Below, in pieces: positions 1 through 7,683 of a stretch of DNA of 42,754 bases. This DNA comes from Caulobacter sp. 602-2 (GTDB taxonomy: Bacteria > Pseudomonadota > Alphaproteobacteria > Caulobacterales > Caulobacteraceae). The stretch's first letter is position 1. Each line of letters starts with the position of its first letter. The notes below the pieces were generated by a model. It made no database searches, was not told the origin of the DNA, and was given only the letters and a program-made list of their open reading frames with translations. The stretch covers positions 1-42,754 of the forward strand of contig NZ_JAAKGT010000021.1 in assembly GCF_011043625.1 (NCBI RefSeq). The letters run 5' to 3'. The position numbers and the translations under genes are program-made.

Positions 1-39
1 TTGGAGGACATGCCGGAGGGCGAGGCCGCCAAGGCCTGA
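1..39 (+). CDS. C-terminal end of an unidentified protein (partial)
   Basis: A reading frame open from the window edge ends at TGA 37-39 and encodes LEDMPEGEAAKA. The acidic, alanine-rich tail has no recognisable motif. A strong hairpin terminator follows 28 bases later, which supports this being the real 3' end of a plus-strand gene convergent with the aminopeptidase gene. Too little is visible to suggest a function. Confidence 0.5.
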   Translation: MEDMPEGEAAKA

Positions 40-67
40 CGCTCACCTTCCTTGCCGGAACGAACAA

Positions 68-97
68 GGGCGGGACCTCGCGGTCCCGCCCTTTCTT
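68..97 (+). terminator. Rho-independent terminator after the partial left-edge gene
   Basis: GGGCGGGACC at 68-77 pairs perfectly with GGTCCCGCCC at 82-91 around a TCGC tetraloop, followed by a T-rich run (TTTCTTCTTTT). It lies between convergent genes and may also stop transcription arriving from the other side, although the T-run favours the plus strand. Confidence 0.85.
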
Positions 98-119
98 CTT
101 TTCAGCGCTCGCGCGCCCC

Positions 120-2033
120 CTATTTCACCGTCTTGTCGACGGTCTCGCGGGTCACCGCGTGATAGAGCGGCCGGGCCTCGCCATAGATGCGCTTGGCGAT
201 CGGCTGGCCCCAGTCGCCCTGTCCCCACAGCGAGACGAACAGCGGGGCGACGAACTTGCGGCGGCCCTGGCCGGTCAGGAACTGCTCCAGCGACGGCACG
301 GCCGGCGCGTAGCGGTTGGCGACAGCCAGTTGCAGCCAGGCGAAGCGGATCTCGCTGTTGCCCTGGGCCGACAGGCCAAAGGCGGCGTCGGCCGCCGCCA
401 GACGGTCGGCCGGCAACTGGCGCGGCAGACCGCTGATGAAGCGCACGCGCTCGGAGGTGCTCCAGCCCTTCCAGGCCTCGAGCGGCGCGGGCCCGCCGGC
501 CGCGAAGGCCTTGGCCTGGGCGTCGACGGCCTCGAAGGCCTTGGACTGGATGTGGACGGCGTTTTCCGGCAGCCCCGGCTGGTAGATCCAGCGCTGGATG
601 TCGATCTTCTGCTCCAGGGCCTTGTCGCCCTTGAACAGGTTGGCGCGCAGGTCGGCGATGAAGCCCTCGGCGGTCTGCGGCTGGAAGGCGTGGCGATCGA
701 AATAGCCGCGCAGATAGGCGTCCCAGCGCTCGCGGCCGACTTCCTTCTCGATGGTGCGCAGGAAGGCCGCGCCCTTCTCATAGGGGATGTCGGTCATGCC
801 GTCGTCGGGGTCGCGGCCGGTCAGGTCGATGTGCAGGCGAGTGTCGGGCCCCGTCGGGCCGCCGGCCTCCTCGATGGCCTCGTGGAGGTCGGTCCAGCCC
901 AGGTCGGCCAGCATGGCGGCCGTGTCCCTGCCGTAGAGGGCCTCCATGATCCGGTTCTCGAAATAGACCGTGAAGCCTTCGTTCAGCCAGAAGTCGGCCC
1001 AGGTGGCGTTGGTCACCAGGTTGCCCGACCACGAGTGCGCCAGTTCGTGCGCCACCAGGCTGACCAGCGAGCGGTCGCCGGCGATCACCGTCGGGGTGGC
1101 GAAGGTCAGGCGCGGGTTCTCCATGCCGCCGAACGGGAACGACGGCGGCAGCACCAAGAGGTCGTAGCGACCCCAGCGATAGGGGCCGTAGAGCGCCTCG
1201 GCGGCCTCGACCATCTTTTCGACGTCGGCGAACTCCCAGGCCGCGGCCTTGAGCGCCGAGGGTTCGGTGTAGATCCCCGTCCGCTTGCCCAGCGGCTGGA
1301 AGGCCAGGTCGCCGATGGCGATGGCGATCAGGTAGGGGGCGACCGGCTTGTCCATCTTGAAGCGATAGGCGCGGCCGCCGCCGGCTGCGGGCTCGCCGTC
1401 GGGGGTCAGCTGCTCGGCGCTCATCACCGCCTTCAGGCCTTCGGGCGCGACGATGCGGGCGGTCCAGGTCTGGCGAATGCCGGGGCTGTCCTGGGTGGGA
1501 ATCCAGGTGCGGTTGAGGATCGCCTGGCCCTGGCTGAACAGGTAGGGCTTCTGCTTGCCCGCCGTCTGGGAGGGCGACAGCCATTGCAGGGCCGCGCCGT
1601 CAGGGGCGCTTTCATAGGCGATGACAATGCGCTTGGCGCCGTTCAGCGCGACGGTCAGCGGCGCGCCGATGTGCGGGTCGGCCGGACCCAGGGTCCACTT
1701 CAGCGGCTGGCCCTTGGCGTTGGTGATCGACTTGATCACCAGCCCCTTGGTGTCGAGCACCACCTCCTTGGCGCCCGGCGCCAGCAGGAGGTCGAGGGCG
1801 GCCGTGCCGACCATCTTCTTGGCCGTGAAATCGGCGGTCAGGTCGAGATCGACATGGGTGACGCGGGCGATCTTCGGCTTGGCGTAGGAGTGGATGTCGC
1901 TTGCGTCCGAGGCGGTCGACAACGGGGCGACCATCGGCTTGGTCGGCGCGGCGTGGGCCAGGGCGGGAACGGCGGCGGCGCCGAGCAGCGCGGCCATCAG
2001 GACGGCGCGCGGGGTGTGCAAGATCAGGGACAT
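120..2033 (-). CDS. M1 family zinc metallopeptidase (aminopeptidase), exported
   Basis: A predicted 637-residue exported zinc aminopeptidase that would trim N-terminal residues from peptides in the periplasm. The N-terminus (MSLILHTPRAVLMAALLGAA...ALAHA) is a signal peptide. The substrate-binding motif appears as GGMENP near residue 300. The zinc site is HELAH near residue 328, followed by the third ligand E in LNEGF about 18 residues later, the classic HEXXH-X18-E arrangement. The PYEKGAAFL segment and the C-terminal helical region resemble leukotriene-A4-hydrolase-like M1 enzymes. The frame stays open far upstream, but that extension is arginine/glycine-rich shadow sequence over the next gene, so the ATG at 2033 that begins the signal peptide was chosen. 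The upstream gene ends 50 bases away on the same strand. Confidence 0.9.
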   Translation of the reverse strand: MSLILHTPRAVLMAALLGAAAVPALAHAAPTKPMVAPLSTASDASDIHSYAKPKIARVTHVDLDLTADFTAKKMVGTAALDLLLAPGAKEVVLDTKGLVIKSITNAKGQPLKWTLGPADPHIGAPLTVALNGAKRIVIAYESAPDGAALQWLSPSQTAGKQKPYLFSQGQAILNRTWIPTQDSPGIRQTWTARIVAPEGLKAVMSAEQLTPDGEPAAGGGRAYRFKMDKPVAPYLIAIAIGDLAFQPLGKRTGIYTEPSALKAAAWEFADVEKMVEAAEALYGPYRWGRYDLLVLPPSFPFGGMENPRLTFATPTVIAGDRSLVSLVAHELAHSWSGNLVTNATWADFWLNEGFTVYFENRIMEALYGRDTAAMLADLGWTDLHEAIEEAGGPTGPDTRLHIDLTGRDPDDGMTDIPYEKGAAFLRTIEKEVGRERWDAYLRGYFDRHAFQPQTAEGFIADLRANLFKGDKALEQKIDIQRWIYQPGLPENAVHIQSKAFEAVDAQAKAFAAGGPAPLEAWKGWSTSERVRFISGLPRQLPADRLAAADAAFGLSAQGNSEIRFAWLQLAVANRYAPAVPSLEQFLTGQGRRKFVAPLFVSLWGQGDWGQPIAKRIYGEARPLYHAVTRETVDKTVK

Positions 2034-2083
2034 GAGCAATCCGTGGAAGCGGAACTTTGCCCCCTTATTCCAGATACCGCCGC

Positions 2084-3202
2084 CTACAGATAGTCGAGCA
2101 GGCTCATGCCGGTCTTGATCGACCCGTCGGGACCGAACATCGACGAAAGTTTCGCCGACAGGTTCTGCGTCGCGACCATCTTCTCGTACAGCGCCGGGGT
2201 CCAGCCGACCGCCTCGCGCTCCTCGCTGCTCATCGAGACGTACTGCGAGACGAGCGTGCGGCCGAAGGCCGAGCCGTCGCCCGACTGCTGGGCCGCCTTC
2301 CAGTAGGACGACACGCCCTCGCGGTTGCGGCTGCGGATCTCGCCGGCCGCTTCCTTGGCCTCGTGCTCGGAGAACTGGCCGCCCTTGTTCAGCGCGATGG
2401 CCGACAGCGAGCGGTCGTCGAAGCGGGTAAAATCGATCTTGCCGGCGTCCGGGCCGGTCGCCATGCCCTCGCCGGTCGCCAAGCTGTACTGGCGGTCCAG
2501 CGCCACCCGCACGTCGGCGACCACGTCGTCGATGTCGCGCGAGCGCGGGTTGGAGACGACGCCGCCGTTCTGCTTGACGTAGGCGGCGACCGGATCGTCG
2601 GCGATCCCTGTCGGGGCGGTTCCCGGCTTGGCCGTGGCCTGGCGCAGGCCCTCGACCAGGGCGGCCTTTTCGTTCTGCCACTTCAGCGTGGCCTTTTCCT
2701 CGGTCCCGGCGCCCTCGTGGCGGGTCAGGGCGGCCTTGTAGAGGCCGGCATAGTCGCCGGTGACCCGGGCGTCGGCGGCGGGACCGGCCAGGGCCGCGTT
2801 CTGCCCGGACTGAAGCTGCAGGCTGGCGACCACCTGCTCCTCGATCGGAAAGCTTCCGCCCTGGTTGGAGGCGATGGCGTAGAGGGCCCGGCGATCCAGG
2901 CCCGAGACGTCGATCGTGGCCTTGCCGTCCTTCAGGGCGCTGGTCGCCTTGGCGGCCGACAGCAGGGCGTCGAGGCTCTTGCGGGCGTCGGAAACGACGG
3001 CGCCCAGGTCGCGGCCGTCGGTCTTGGCGGCGAGCGCCGCCTGAGCTTCCGCCGACAAGGTGACGCTGACGCTGGACGCCCCCGTCCTGGCGGCTTCGGC
3101 GGCCTTGGCCTGCTGCTGGGCGGCGGTTCCCGTCTGGGTGTTCGTCGCCCCCGCATAGGCATAGGCGGCGGCGTAGCCCTGCGACCCGATCCTGGTCATC
3201 AC
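2084..3202 (-). CDS. Hypothetical protein with an internal duplication
   Basis: A 372-residue protein of no family I recognise. It has no signal peptide or membrane segment. The N-terminus is rich in Ala, Gln and Thr and contains a VTLSAEAQAAL stretch of the sort found in flagellar or secreted proteins; this is resemblance only. Two copies of a module of about 55 residues are visible. Copy one (about 69-126) has VVSDARKSLD, then ID-S-LDRRALYAIA-NQGG-F. Copy two (about 224-285) has VVADVRVALD, then IDFTRFDDRSLSAIALNKGGQF. The start is GTG 3202 or the adjacent ATG 3199; GAGG lies 8 bases before the GTG, which slightly favours it. It sits between DUF2948 and the aminopeptidase gene on the same strand, separated from DUF2948 by 149 bases that carry a palindromic repeat. 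Confidence 0.8.
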   Translation of the reverse strand: MMTRIGSQGYAAAYAYAGATNTQTGTAAQQQAKAAEAARTGASSVSVTLSAEAQAALAAKTDGRDLGAVVSDARKSLDALLSAAKATSALKDGKATIDVSGLDRRALYAIASNQGGSFPIEEQVVASLQLQSGQNAALAGPAADARVTGDYAGLYKAALTRHEGAGTEEKATLKWQNEKAALVEGLRQATAKPGTAPTGIADDPVAAYVKQNGGVVSNPRSRDIDDVVADVRVALDRQYSLATGEGMATGPDAGKIDFTRFDDRSLSAIALNKGGQFSEHEAKEAAGEIRSRNREGVSSYWKAAQQSGDGSAFGRTLVSQYVSMSSEEREAVGWTPALYEKMVATQNLSAKLSSMFGPDGSIKTGMSLLDYL

Positions 3203-3304
3203 GCACTCGACCTCGATTCAACTTCGGCGAGTTGTATCAGGCTCGATGCGATTTGAAATGTTTGGAAATCAGAAGCTTGGTTGGTTAACCGGCAACCAGC
3301 CCCG

Positions 3305-3339
3305 CCCGTCATTCCCGCCACAGGGGCGGGAATGACGGG
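3305..3339. repeat. REP-like palindromic repeat
   Basis: CCCGTCATTCCCGCC (3305-3319) is inverted as GGCGGGAATGACGGG (3325-3339), a 15-bp stem. The core TTCCCGCC-ACAGG-GGCGGGAA is the same as that in both arms of the composite element at 10298-10433. It lies in the 149-base gap between the DUF2948 gene and the duplicated-module gene, and could act as a transcript-end hairpin on either strand. Confidence 0.75.
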
Positions 3340-3351
3340 AAGTTGGGGAAA

Positions 3352-3792
3352 CTACCCCTCGTGGCCCGGCTTGCGCGGGGTGGCCCAGGGTTCGGACATG
3401 TCGGCAAGCACCACCTCGATGCAGTCGACCGCGACCTTCAGGTCGCCGCCGCCGGCGAAGGTCAGCAGCACCGTGCCGCCCGGCGCCTCCTGCCCCGGCT
3501 CGAAGCCGATCGACAGCAGCTCGACGACCGCCTGCTTGGCGTCGCGGCGCAGGTTGCGGGCCTGGACGCCGGTGACGTCGCCCAGCTGCAGCGCCGAGCG
3601 CACGCGCTCGCCGCCCTTGCCCCGGCCCTTGCCCGCTTCCCAGCGGAAGCGGTTGCAGGCCAGGGTCAGGGTCCGCGCGCCGGCGTCCCAGCGAATGTCG
3701 CCGATCTTGGCCACGGCGTCCTGCAGGGCGGCCGAGACCACCTCGAGGTCGGCGGGCTCCTGGGCCAGCAGGCGAAGGGGAGCGGCGCTCAT
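3352..3792 (-). CDS. DUF2948 family protein
   Basis: A 146-residue cytoplasmic protein recognised as DUF2948 from its length, its start (LRLLAQEPADLEVVSAALQDAV), the central LTLACNRFRWE segment and its position directly after murA, the usual location in alphaproteobacteria. No biochemical role is established for the family. The ATG at 3792 is only 3 bases after the murA stop, so the two genes almost certainly share a transcript. In many relatives hisD follows next; here a 149-base gap with a palindromic repeat and an unrelated hypothetical gene follow instead. Confidence 0.88.
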   Translation of the reverse strand: MSAAPLRLLAQEPADLEVVSAALQDAVAKIGDIRWDAGARTLTLACNRFRWEAGKGRGKGGERVRSALQLGDVTGVQARNLRRDAKQAVVELLSIGFEPGQEAPGGTVLLTFAGGGDLKVAVDCIEVVLADMSEPWATPRKPGHEG

Positions 3793-3795
3793 GGC

Positions 3796-5085
3796 TTAAA
3801 GCTCCGGCTCGCCGTCGCCCTTGATGCGACGCACCTGGGCCCCGCAGGCGCCCAGCTTCTCTTCCAGCCGCTCGAAACCGCGATCCAGGTGATAGATGCG
3901 CGACACCACGGTCTCGCCGCGGGCGACCAGGCCGGCGATCACCAGGCTGACGGACGCCCGAAGATCGGTCGCCATCACCTCGGCGCCTTCCAGCTGGGCG
4001 ACGCCGCGCACGCGGGCCTCGCCGCCGTGCACCGAGATGTCGGCGCCCAGGCGCATCAGCTCGGGGGCGTGCATGAAGCGGTTTTCGAAGATGGTCTCGC
4101 GGATGTGGCTCTCGCCGTTCGCCGTGGTCATCAGGGCCATGAACTGGGCCTGCAGGTCGGTGGCGAAGCCGGGGAACGGCGCGGTCTCGATGTCGACCGC
4201 GTTGAGGCGCGAGCCGTTGCGCTTGACGATGACGCCGTCCTCGGTGCGGACCACCGTGGCGCCGGCCTCCTCGAGCTTGACCGACAGGCTCTCGATCAGT
4301 TCGGGGCGGGCGTTGGTCAGGCGCACTTCACCGCCGGCCATGGCGGCGGCGACGGCGTAGGTGCCCATCTCGATGCGGTCGGGGATCACCGCGTGGGTCG
4401 CGCCCTTCAGGCGGGCGACGCCGGTGATGGTGACCGTGGGCGTGCCCGCGCCCTCGACCTTGGCGCCCATGGCGTTGAGGCATTCCTGCAGGTCGACCAG
4501 TTCCGGCTCGCAGGCGGCGTTCTTGATCACCGTCACGCCGTCGGCCAGCACGGCGGCCAGCATGGCGTGCTCGGTGGCGCCGACCGACACGATCGGGAAG
4601 CTGATCTCGGCGCCCTTCAGGCCGCGCGGAGCCTGGGCGTAGACGTAGCCTTCATGCAGGTCGATCTTGGCGCCCAGGGCTTCCAGGGCCTGCAGGTGCA
4701 GGTCCACGGGACGCGCGCCGATCGTGCAGCCGCCCGGCAGGGAAACCTTGGCCTGGCCCGAGCGGGCGACCAGCGGGCCCAGCACGTTGAACGAGGCGCG
4801 CATCTGGCGCACCAGGTCGTAGGGCGCGAAACCGCTGGTGATCTCCGGCGCGTGCAGGATGGTCTGCTGGCCGTCGGGACCGTCGCTTTCGGTGACCGAC
4901 ACGCCCAGGCGCGTCAGCAGCTTGCCGAGGAATCGCGTGTCGGCCAGGCGCGGCATGTTGGTCAGGCGCAGCGGCTCGTCCGTGAGCAGGCTGGCGGCCA
5001 TCAGCTTGATGGCCGAGTTCTTGGCGCCGCTGACGGGGATGGTCCCGTTCAGCTGCGCGCCGCCGGTGATGGCGATGCGATCCAA
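3796..5085 (-). CDS. murA: UDP-N-acetylglucosamine 1-carboxyvinyltransferase MurA
   Basis: Catalyses the first committed step of peptidoglycan synthesis: transfer of enolpyruvate from phosphoenolpyruvate to UDP-GlcNAc in the cytoplasm. The 429-residue length is typical. The Lys-Asn pair of the active site is in SGAKNS (residues 19-24), and the catalytic, fosfomycin-target cysteine is C120 in PGGCTIGARPVDLH. The C-terminal DRGFERLEEKL and the ATDLRAS segment are standard MurA. The frame begins with TTG at 5085; a GAGGG Shine-Dalgarno 7 bases upstream supports this start, and no ATG gives a MurA-like N-terminus. It is followed after 3 bases by DUF2948. A small basic protein and tRNA-Thr lie upstream. 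Confidence 0.97.
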   Translation of the reverse strand: MDRIAITGGAQLNGTIPVSGAKNSAIKLMAASLLTDEPLRLTNMPRLADTRFLGKLLTRLGVSVTESDGPDGQQTILHAPEITSGFAPYDLVRQMRASFNVLGPLVARSGQAKVSLPGGCTIGARPVDLHLQALEALGAKIDLHEGYVYAQAPRGLKGAEISFPIVSVGATEHAMLAAVLADGVTVIKNAACEPELVDLQECLNAMGAKVEGAGTPTVTITGVARLKGATHAVIPDRIEMGTYAVAAAMAGGEVRLTNARPELIESLSVKLEEAGATVVRTEDGVIVKRNGSRLNAVDIETAPFPGFATDLQAQFMALMTTANGESHIRETIFENRFMHAPELMRLGADISVHGGEARVRGVAQLEGAEVMATDLRASVSLVIAGLVARGETVVSRIYHLDRGFERLEEKLGACGAQVRRIKGDGEPEL

Positions 5086-5097
5086 TGAAAATCCCTC
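5083..5097 (-). promoter_or_regulatory. Shine-Dalgarno and TTG start of murA
   Basis: On the minus strand GAGGG (5097-5093) is followed by 7 bases and TTG (5085-5083). This spacing fixes the murA start at a non-ATG codon. Confidence 0.75.
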
Positions 5098-5190
5098 GAA
5101 CGCGCGAAAAACCGTCCTTCGCGCGGGTCACATGTGAGGTCGCGGTTCTAACGCTTGCAAGTGGGCATGCAAGAGGCCGCGCCGATTCCC

Positions 5191-5346
5191 CTACTCGTCG
5201 CCCTGCGAGGACGATTCCGGCTTGGCCGACGCGCTGGCGGGCGCCTTGCGACGGCGAAGGTTGGTTCGCAGGGCTTGGGCCAAACGCGCCTCGCGATCGG
5301 CTTTTTCCTTGTCCTGACTGGGGTTTGGCTTCGATGACTGACTCAT
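5191..5346 (-). CDS. Small basic conserved-type protein, 51 residues
   Basis: Encodes a 51-residue hydrophilic protein starting MSQSSKPNPSQDKEKADRE, with a central segment RLAQALRTNLRRRKAPA and a Ser/Ala/Glu-rich tail. Small alphaproteobacterial proteins with the same 'RLAxALRxNLRRRKA' core are familiar to me and are unannotated. The run of alternating charged residues predicts one basic helix. No membrane segment or metal motif is visible. The ATG at 5346 was chosen because the longer open frame reads antisense through tRNA-Thr. It lies 105 bases upstream of the murA start on the same strand, so it may share its promoter. Function unknown. Confidence 0.65.
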   Translation of the reverse strand: MSQSSKPNPSQDKEKADREARLAQALRTNLRRRKAPASASAKPESSSQGDE

Positions 5347-5435
5347 GTTTCCACAGGTGAATTGCGTCAGAGGCTTGGTCAACACGATTTGGGCTTTCAA
5401 TCCCGGAAATCGTTGGCTATACGCCCCTCCTCGCC

Positions 5436-5510
<75 letters not shown>

Positions 5511-5511
5511 C

Positions 5512-5539
5512 GGGGACCCAGATGGAAGTCTGGGTCCCC
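5512..5539 (+). terminator. Hairpin immediately after tRNA-Thr
   Basis: GGGGACCCAGA (5512-5522) pairs perfectly with TCTGGGTCCCC (5529-5539) around a 6-base loop, starting one base after the tRNA CCA. There is no T-run after it, so it may be a processing or weak termination hairpin rather than a canonical terminator. Confidence 0.65.
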
Positions 5540-5593
5540 ACCACACTCCAAAAAATGCGGCGAGATCCAAAAGCTTAGGCAGCGCTTGAGGCG

Positions 5594-6028
5594 CTACAGG
5601 CGTCCCGCCTCGCTGGCCAAGACCGGCCCCTGCACGAACTCGATCAGGTTGCCGGCCAGGTCGCGGATGAAGCAGGCCGTGCCGTGCGGCATGACCTTCA
5701 GCCAAACGATGTCGGCCCCGCGGGCCTTCAGCTCCTCGACCAGGGCGGGCACGTCCTGCGTGACGAAGGCCACGTGCTTGAAGCCGTGGGTGTGAACGTC
5801 GCGGTCCGGAATCCGGCGCGCGTCCGGCAGCGGCGCGGCGCCGGGAACCTCGAACAGTTCGATCCGCAGGTCGCCGTTGGCGATCATCGCCACCTGCGCC
5901 GGGATCGTGGGAATCGCAAAGCGGCGCTCCAGGCGGAACCCCAGGACGCGCCCGTACCAGTCCACCGCGGCGTCGAGGTCGGGAACGCTGATCCCGCCGT
6001 GATGAAAGCCGTAACTGAAGCCGCCCAT
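5594..6028 (-). CDS. VOC (glyoxalase/dioxygenase) superfamily protein
   Basis: A 144-residue single-domain vicinal-oxygen-chelate protein with the expected beta-alpha-beta-beta-beta repeats. Likely metal ligands are His9 or His10 (HHGGISV), Glu in RIELFE, His in KHVAFVT and Glu in NLIEFVQ. The D-AVDWYGRVLGF segment and the DLAGNLIEF ending are typical. Such enzymes include glyoxalase I, methylmalonyl-CoA epimerase and ring-cleavage dioxygenases; the substrate cannot be told here. The ATG at 6028 has a strong GGAGGG upstream. It lies 110 bases after the phoD gene on the same strand and has no obvious functional link to it. Confidence 0.85.
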   Translation of the reverse strand: MGGFSYGFHHGGISVPDLDAAVDWYGRVLGFRLERRFAIPTIPAQVAMIANGDLRIELFEVPGAAPLPDARRIPDRDVHTHGFKHVAFVTQDVPALVEELKARGADIVWLKVMPHGTACFIRDLAGNLIEFVQGPVLASEAGRL

Positions 6029-6138
6029 CGCCCCCTCCCCGACCGCACGGAACCGCCATGCGGTCGGACACTGTCGGCGCGCCGGAGCCGACCGTCATCC
6101 GCCCCGCGACGAGCGTTCGCACAGCGAGCGGACGGACC

Positions 6139-7659
6139 TTAAGCCTTCAGCGCGCCCGGGCGGCCGTCCTCGACGACGAAGCGGGCGAGACTGGCGGTCG
6201 TCGCCTTTGGGTCGGCCTGGTCGGAAACCGCGCGCAGGTCGACCTCCAGGCGGTCCGGCCGCGCTTCCAGCAGCAGGTAGCCCGACCGCTCGATGTCGGC
6301 GAACCTCAGGTGCGGATTGCGCGTCATGGCCTGGCCATAACGGGCGTGCGGCGCGTGGCTGGCGGCCAGGCAGGTGGTGACAAGCTCGGTGGCGACCACG
6401 GGCGTCTCGGGCCGCTCGGGAACGGCGTGCAGGTCGGCGACCAGGAAGGCGTGGATATCGCCGCCCAGGGTCACGGCGTTGCGCACGGCCGGCTGGGCCA
6501 GGCCTGCGAGCAAGCGGCGACGGGCGGCGGGATAGCCGTCCCACTGGTCGGACATCACGCCTTCGGGCGTCTGGATCGGCGCGACCGGGGTCTGCTGGGC
6601 CAGCAACGTCCAGCGGGCGGTCTCGCGCTTCAGGCTCCCGGCCAGCCAGGCTTCCTGGGCCGCACCCAGCATGGTGCGGCCGGGCGCTTCGAGTTCGGCG
6701 CAGTCGCGGCGAGGCCGATTGCCCGCCTGGCGCGGAGCGTTGCAGGCCTGAACCGAACGGTGCTGGCGGCCGTCGAGGATCGGCAGGCCGACGAGATCGC
6801 CCCAGGCCAGACGGCGGTGCAGGCGCGGGCCGTCCGGCCGCGCCCACAGGCTGGGCCTCACCGGCATGTGCTCGAAATAGGCCTGATAGGCGGCCGCCCG
6901 GCGACGCGAGAAGACCGGCGCCTCCAGCGCCTTCAGATTGGCCAGGTCCGCATAGTCGTTCTCGACCTCGTGGTCGTCCCAGGTGACGGCCCAGGGCGCG
7001 ACCCGGTGCGCCTCGCGCAGGTCGGGATCGGACTTGTAGAGCGCGTGGCGGCGGCGATAGCCGGCGAGGTCCGAGGGCTCGGCTCCATCGAAGGCGCGGA
7101 CCTTGGCAAACTGCGCGTAGCTGTTCTCGTAGATGTAGTCGCCCAGCTGGACGACGAGGTCGGGCTCGGCCGCGACCAGGTCGCGATAGGCGGAAAACCA
7201 GCCCAGTTCGAAGTGCTGGCAGGCGCTGACCGCCAGCCTCGCCCGCTGCGCCCGGCGCGGCGCGGTGGCCGTGCGCCCGACGGGACTGACCGCGCCCAGC
7301 GCGTGAAACCTGTACCAGTAGGGCCGGCCGGGACGCAGGCCGGTGATCTCAATGTGCACGGCGTGGGCGAGGCTGGGCGCGGCCGCCCGCCTGCCCCGCC
7401 GGACGATGCGGGCGAAGGCCTCGTCCTCGGCCACCTCGTAGGTCACCGGCACGGACGGAGCGTCCAGCGGCGCGCCGTGGTCGCTGAGCCGCGTCCACAG
7501 CACGAAGCCGTCCAGCGCAGGGTCGCCGCTGGCGACGCCCAGCGCGAAGGGATCAAGGCCCGCCCTGCGCTCCATCTCCAGGCCCAGCACGGCGTCGGCG
7601 CGCGCCAGGGCCAGGGCGGCCGAGGCGACGACGAGACCGCGACGGGTGAGACGGGACAT
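6139..7659 (-). CDS. phoD: PhoD-family alkaline phosphatase/phosphodiesterase, Tat-exported
   Basis: A 506-residue PhoD-like metallophosphoesterase that would release phosphate from phosphomono- or diesters outside the cytoplasm. The N-terminus SRLTRRGLVVASAALALA carries a twin-arginine export signal, expected for PhoD. After an N-terminal beta domain (SGDP...VLWTRL, ITGLRPGRPYWYRF), the catalytic domain shows SACQ near residue 143, GDYIYE near 171, WDDHE near 226, QEAWL, QQTP and GGDIHAF near 397. The usual LDTRQYR motif reads LDGRQHR here. The start has GGAGAGAGG just upstream. It begins 24 bases after the TonB receptor gene and is probably co-transcribed with it, so the pair may couple substrate capture with phosphate release. 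Confidence 0.92.
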   Translation of the reverse strand: MSRLTRRGLVVASAALALARADAVLGLEMERRAGLDPFALGVASGDPALDGFVLWTRLSDHGAPLDAPSVPVTYEVAEDEAFARIVRRGRRAAAPSLAHAVHIEITGLRPGRPYWYRFHALGAVSPVGRTATAPRRAQRARLAVSACQHFELGWFSAYRDLVAAEPDLVVQLGDYIYENSYAQFAKVRAFDGAEPSDLAGYRRRHALYKSDPDLREAHRVAPWAVTWDDHEVENDYADLANLKALEAPVFSRRRAAAYQAYFEHMPVRPSLWARPDGPRLHRRLAWGDLVGLPILDGRQHRSVQACNAPRQAGNRPRRDCAELEAPGRTMLGAAQEAWLAGSLKRETARWTLLAQQTPVAPIQTPEGVMSDQWDGYPAARRRLLAGLAQPAVRNAVTLGGDIHAFLVADLHAVPERPETPVVATELVTTCLAASHAPHARYGQAMTRNPHLRFADIERSGYLLLEARPDRLEVDLRAVSDQADPKATTASLARFVVEDGRPGALKA

Positions 7660-7683
7660 GGCGGACCTCTCTCCAGGTTCAGA

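Noticed and set aside
120..3221. A single 1033-residue minus-strand protein reading from the hypothetical gene region into the aminopeptidase
   Set aside because: The first part is Arg/Gly-rich out-of-frame sequence over the duplicated-module gene; the true protein starts at the signal peptide at 2033.
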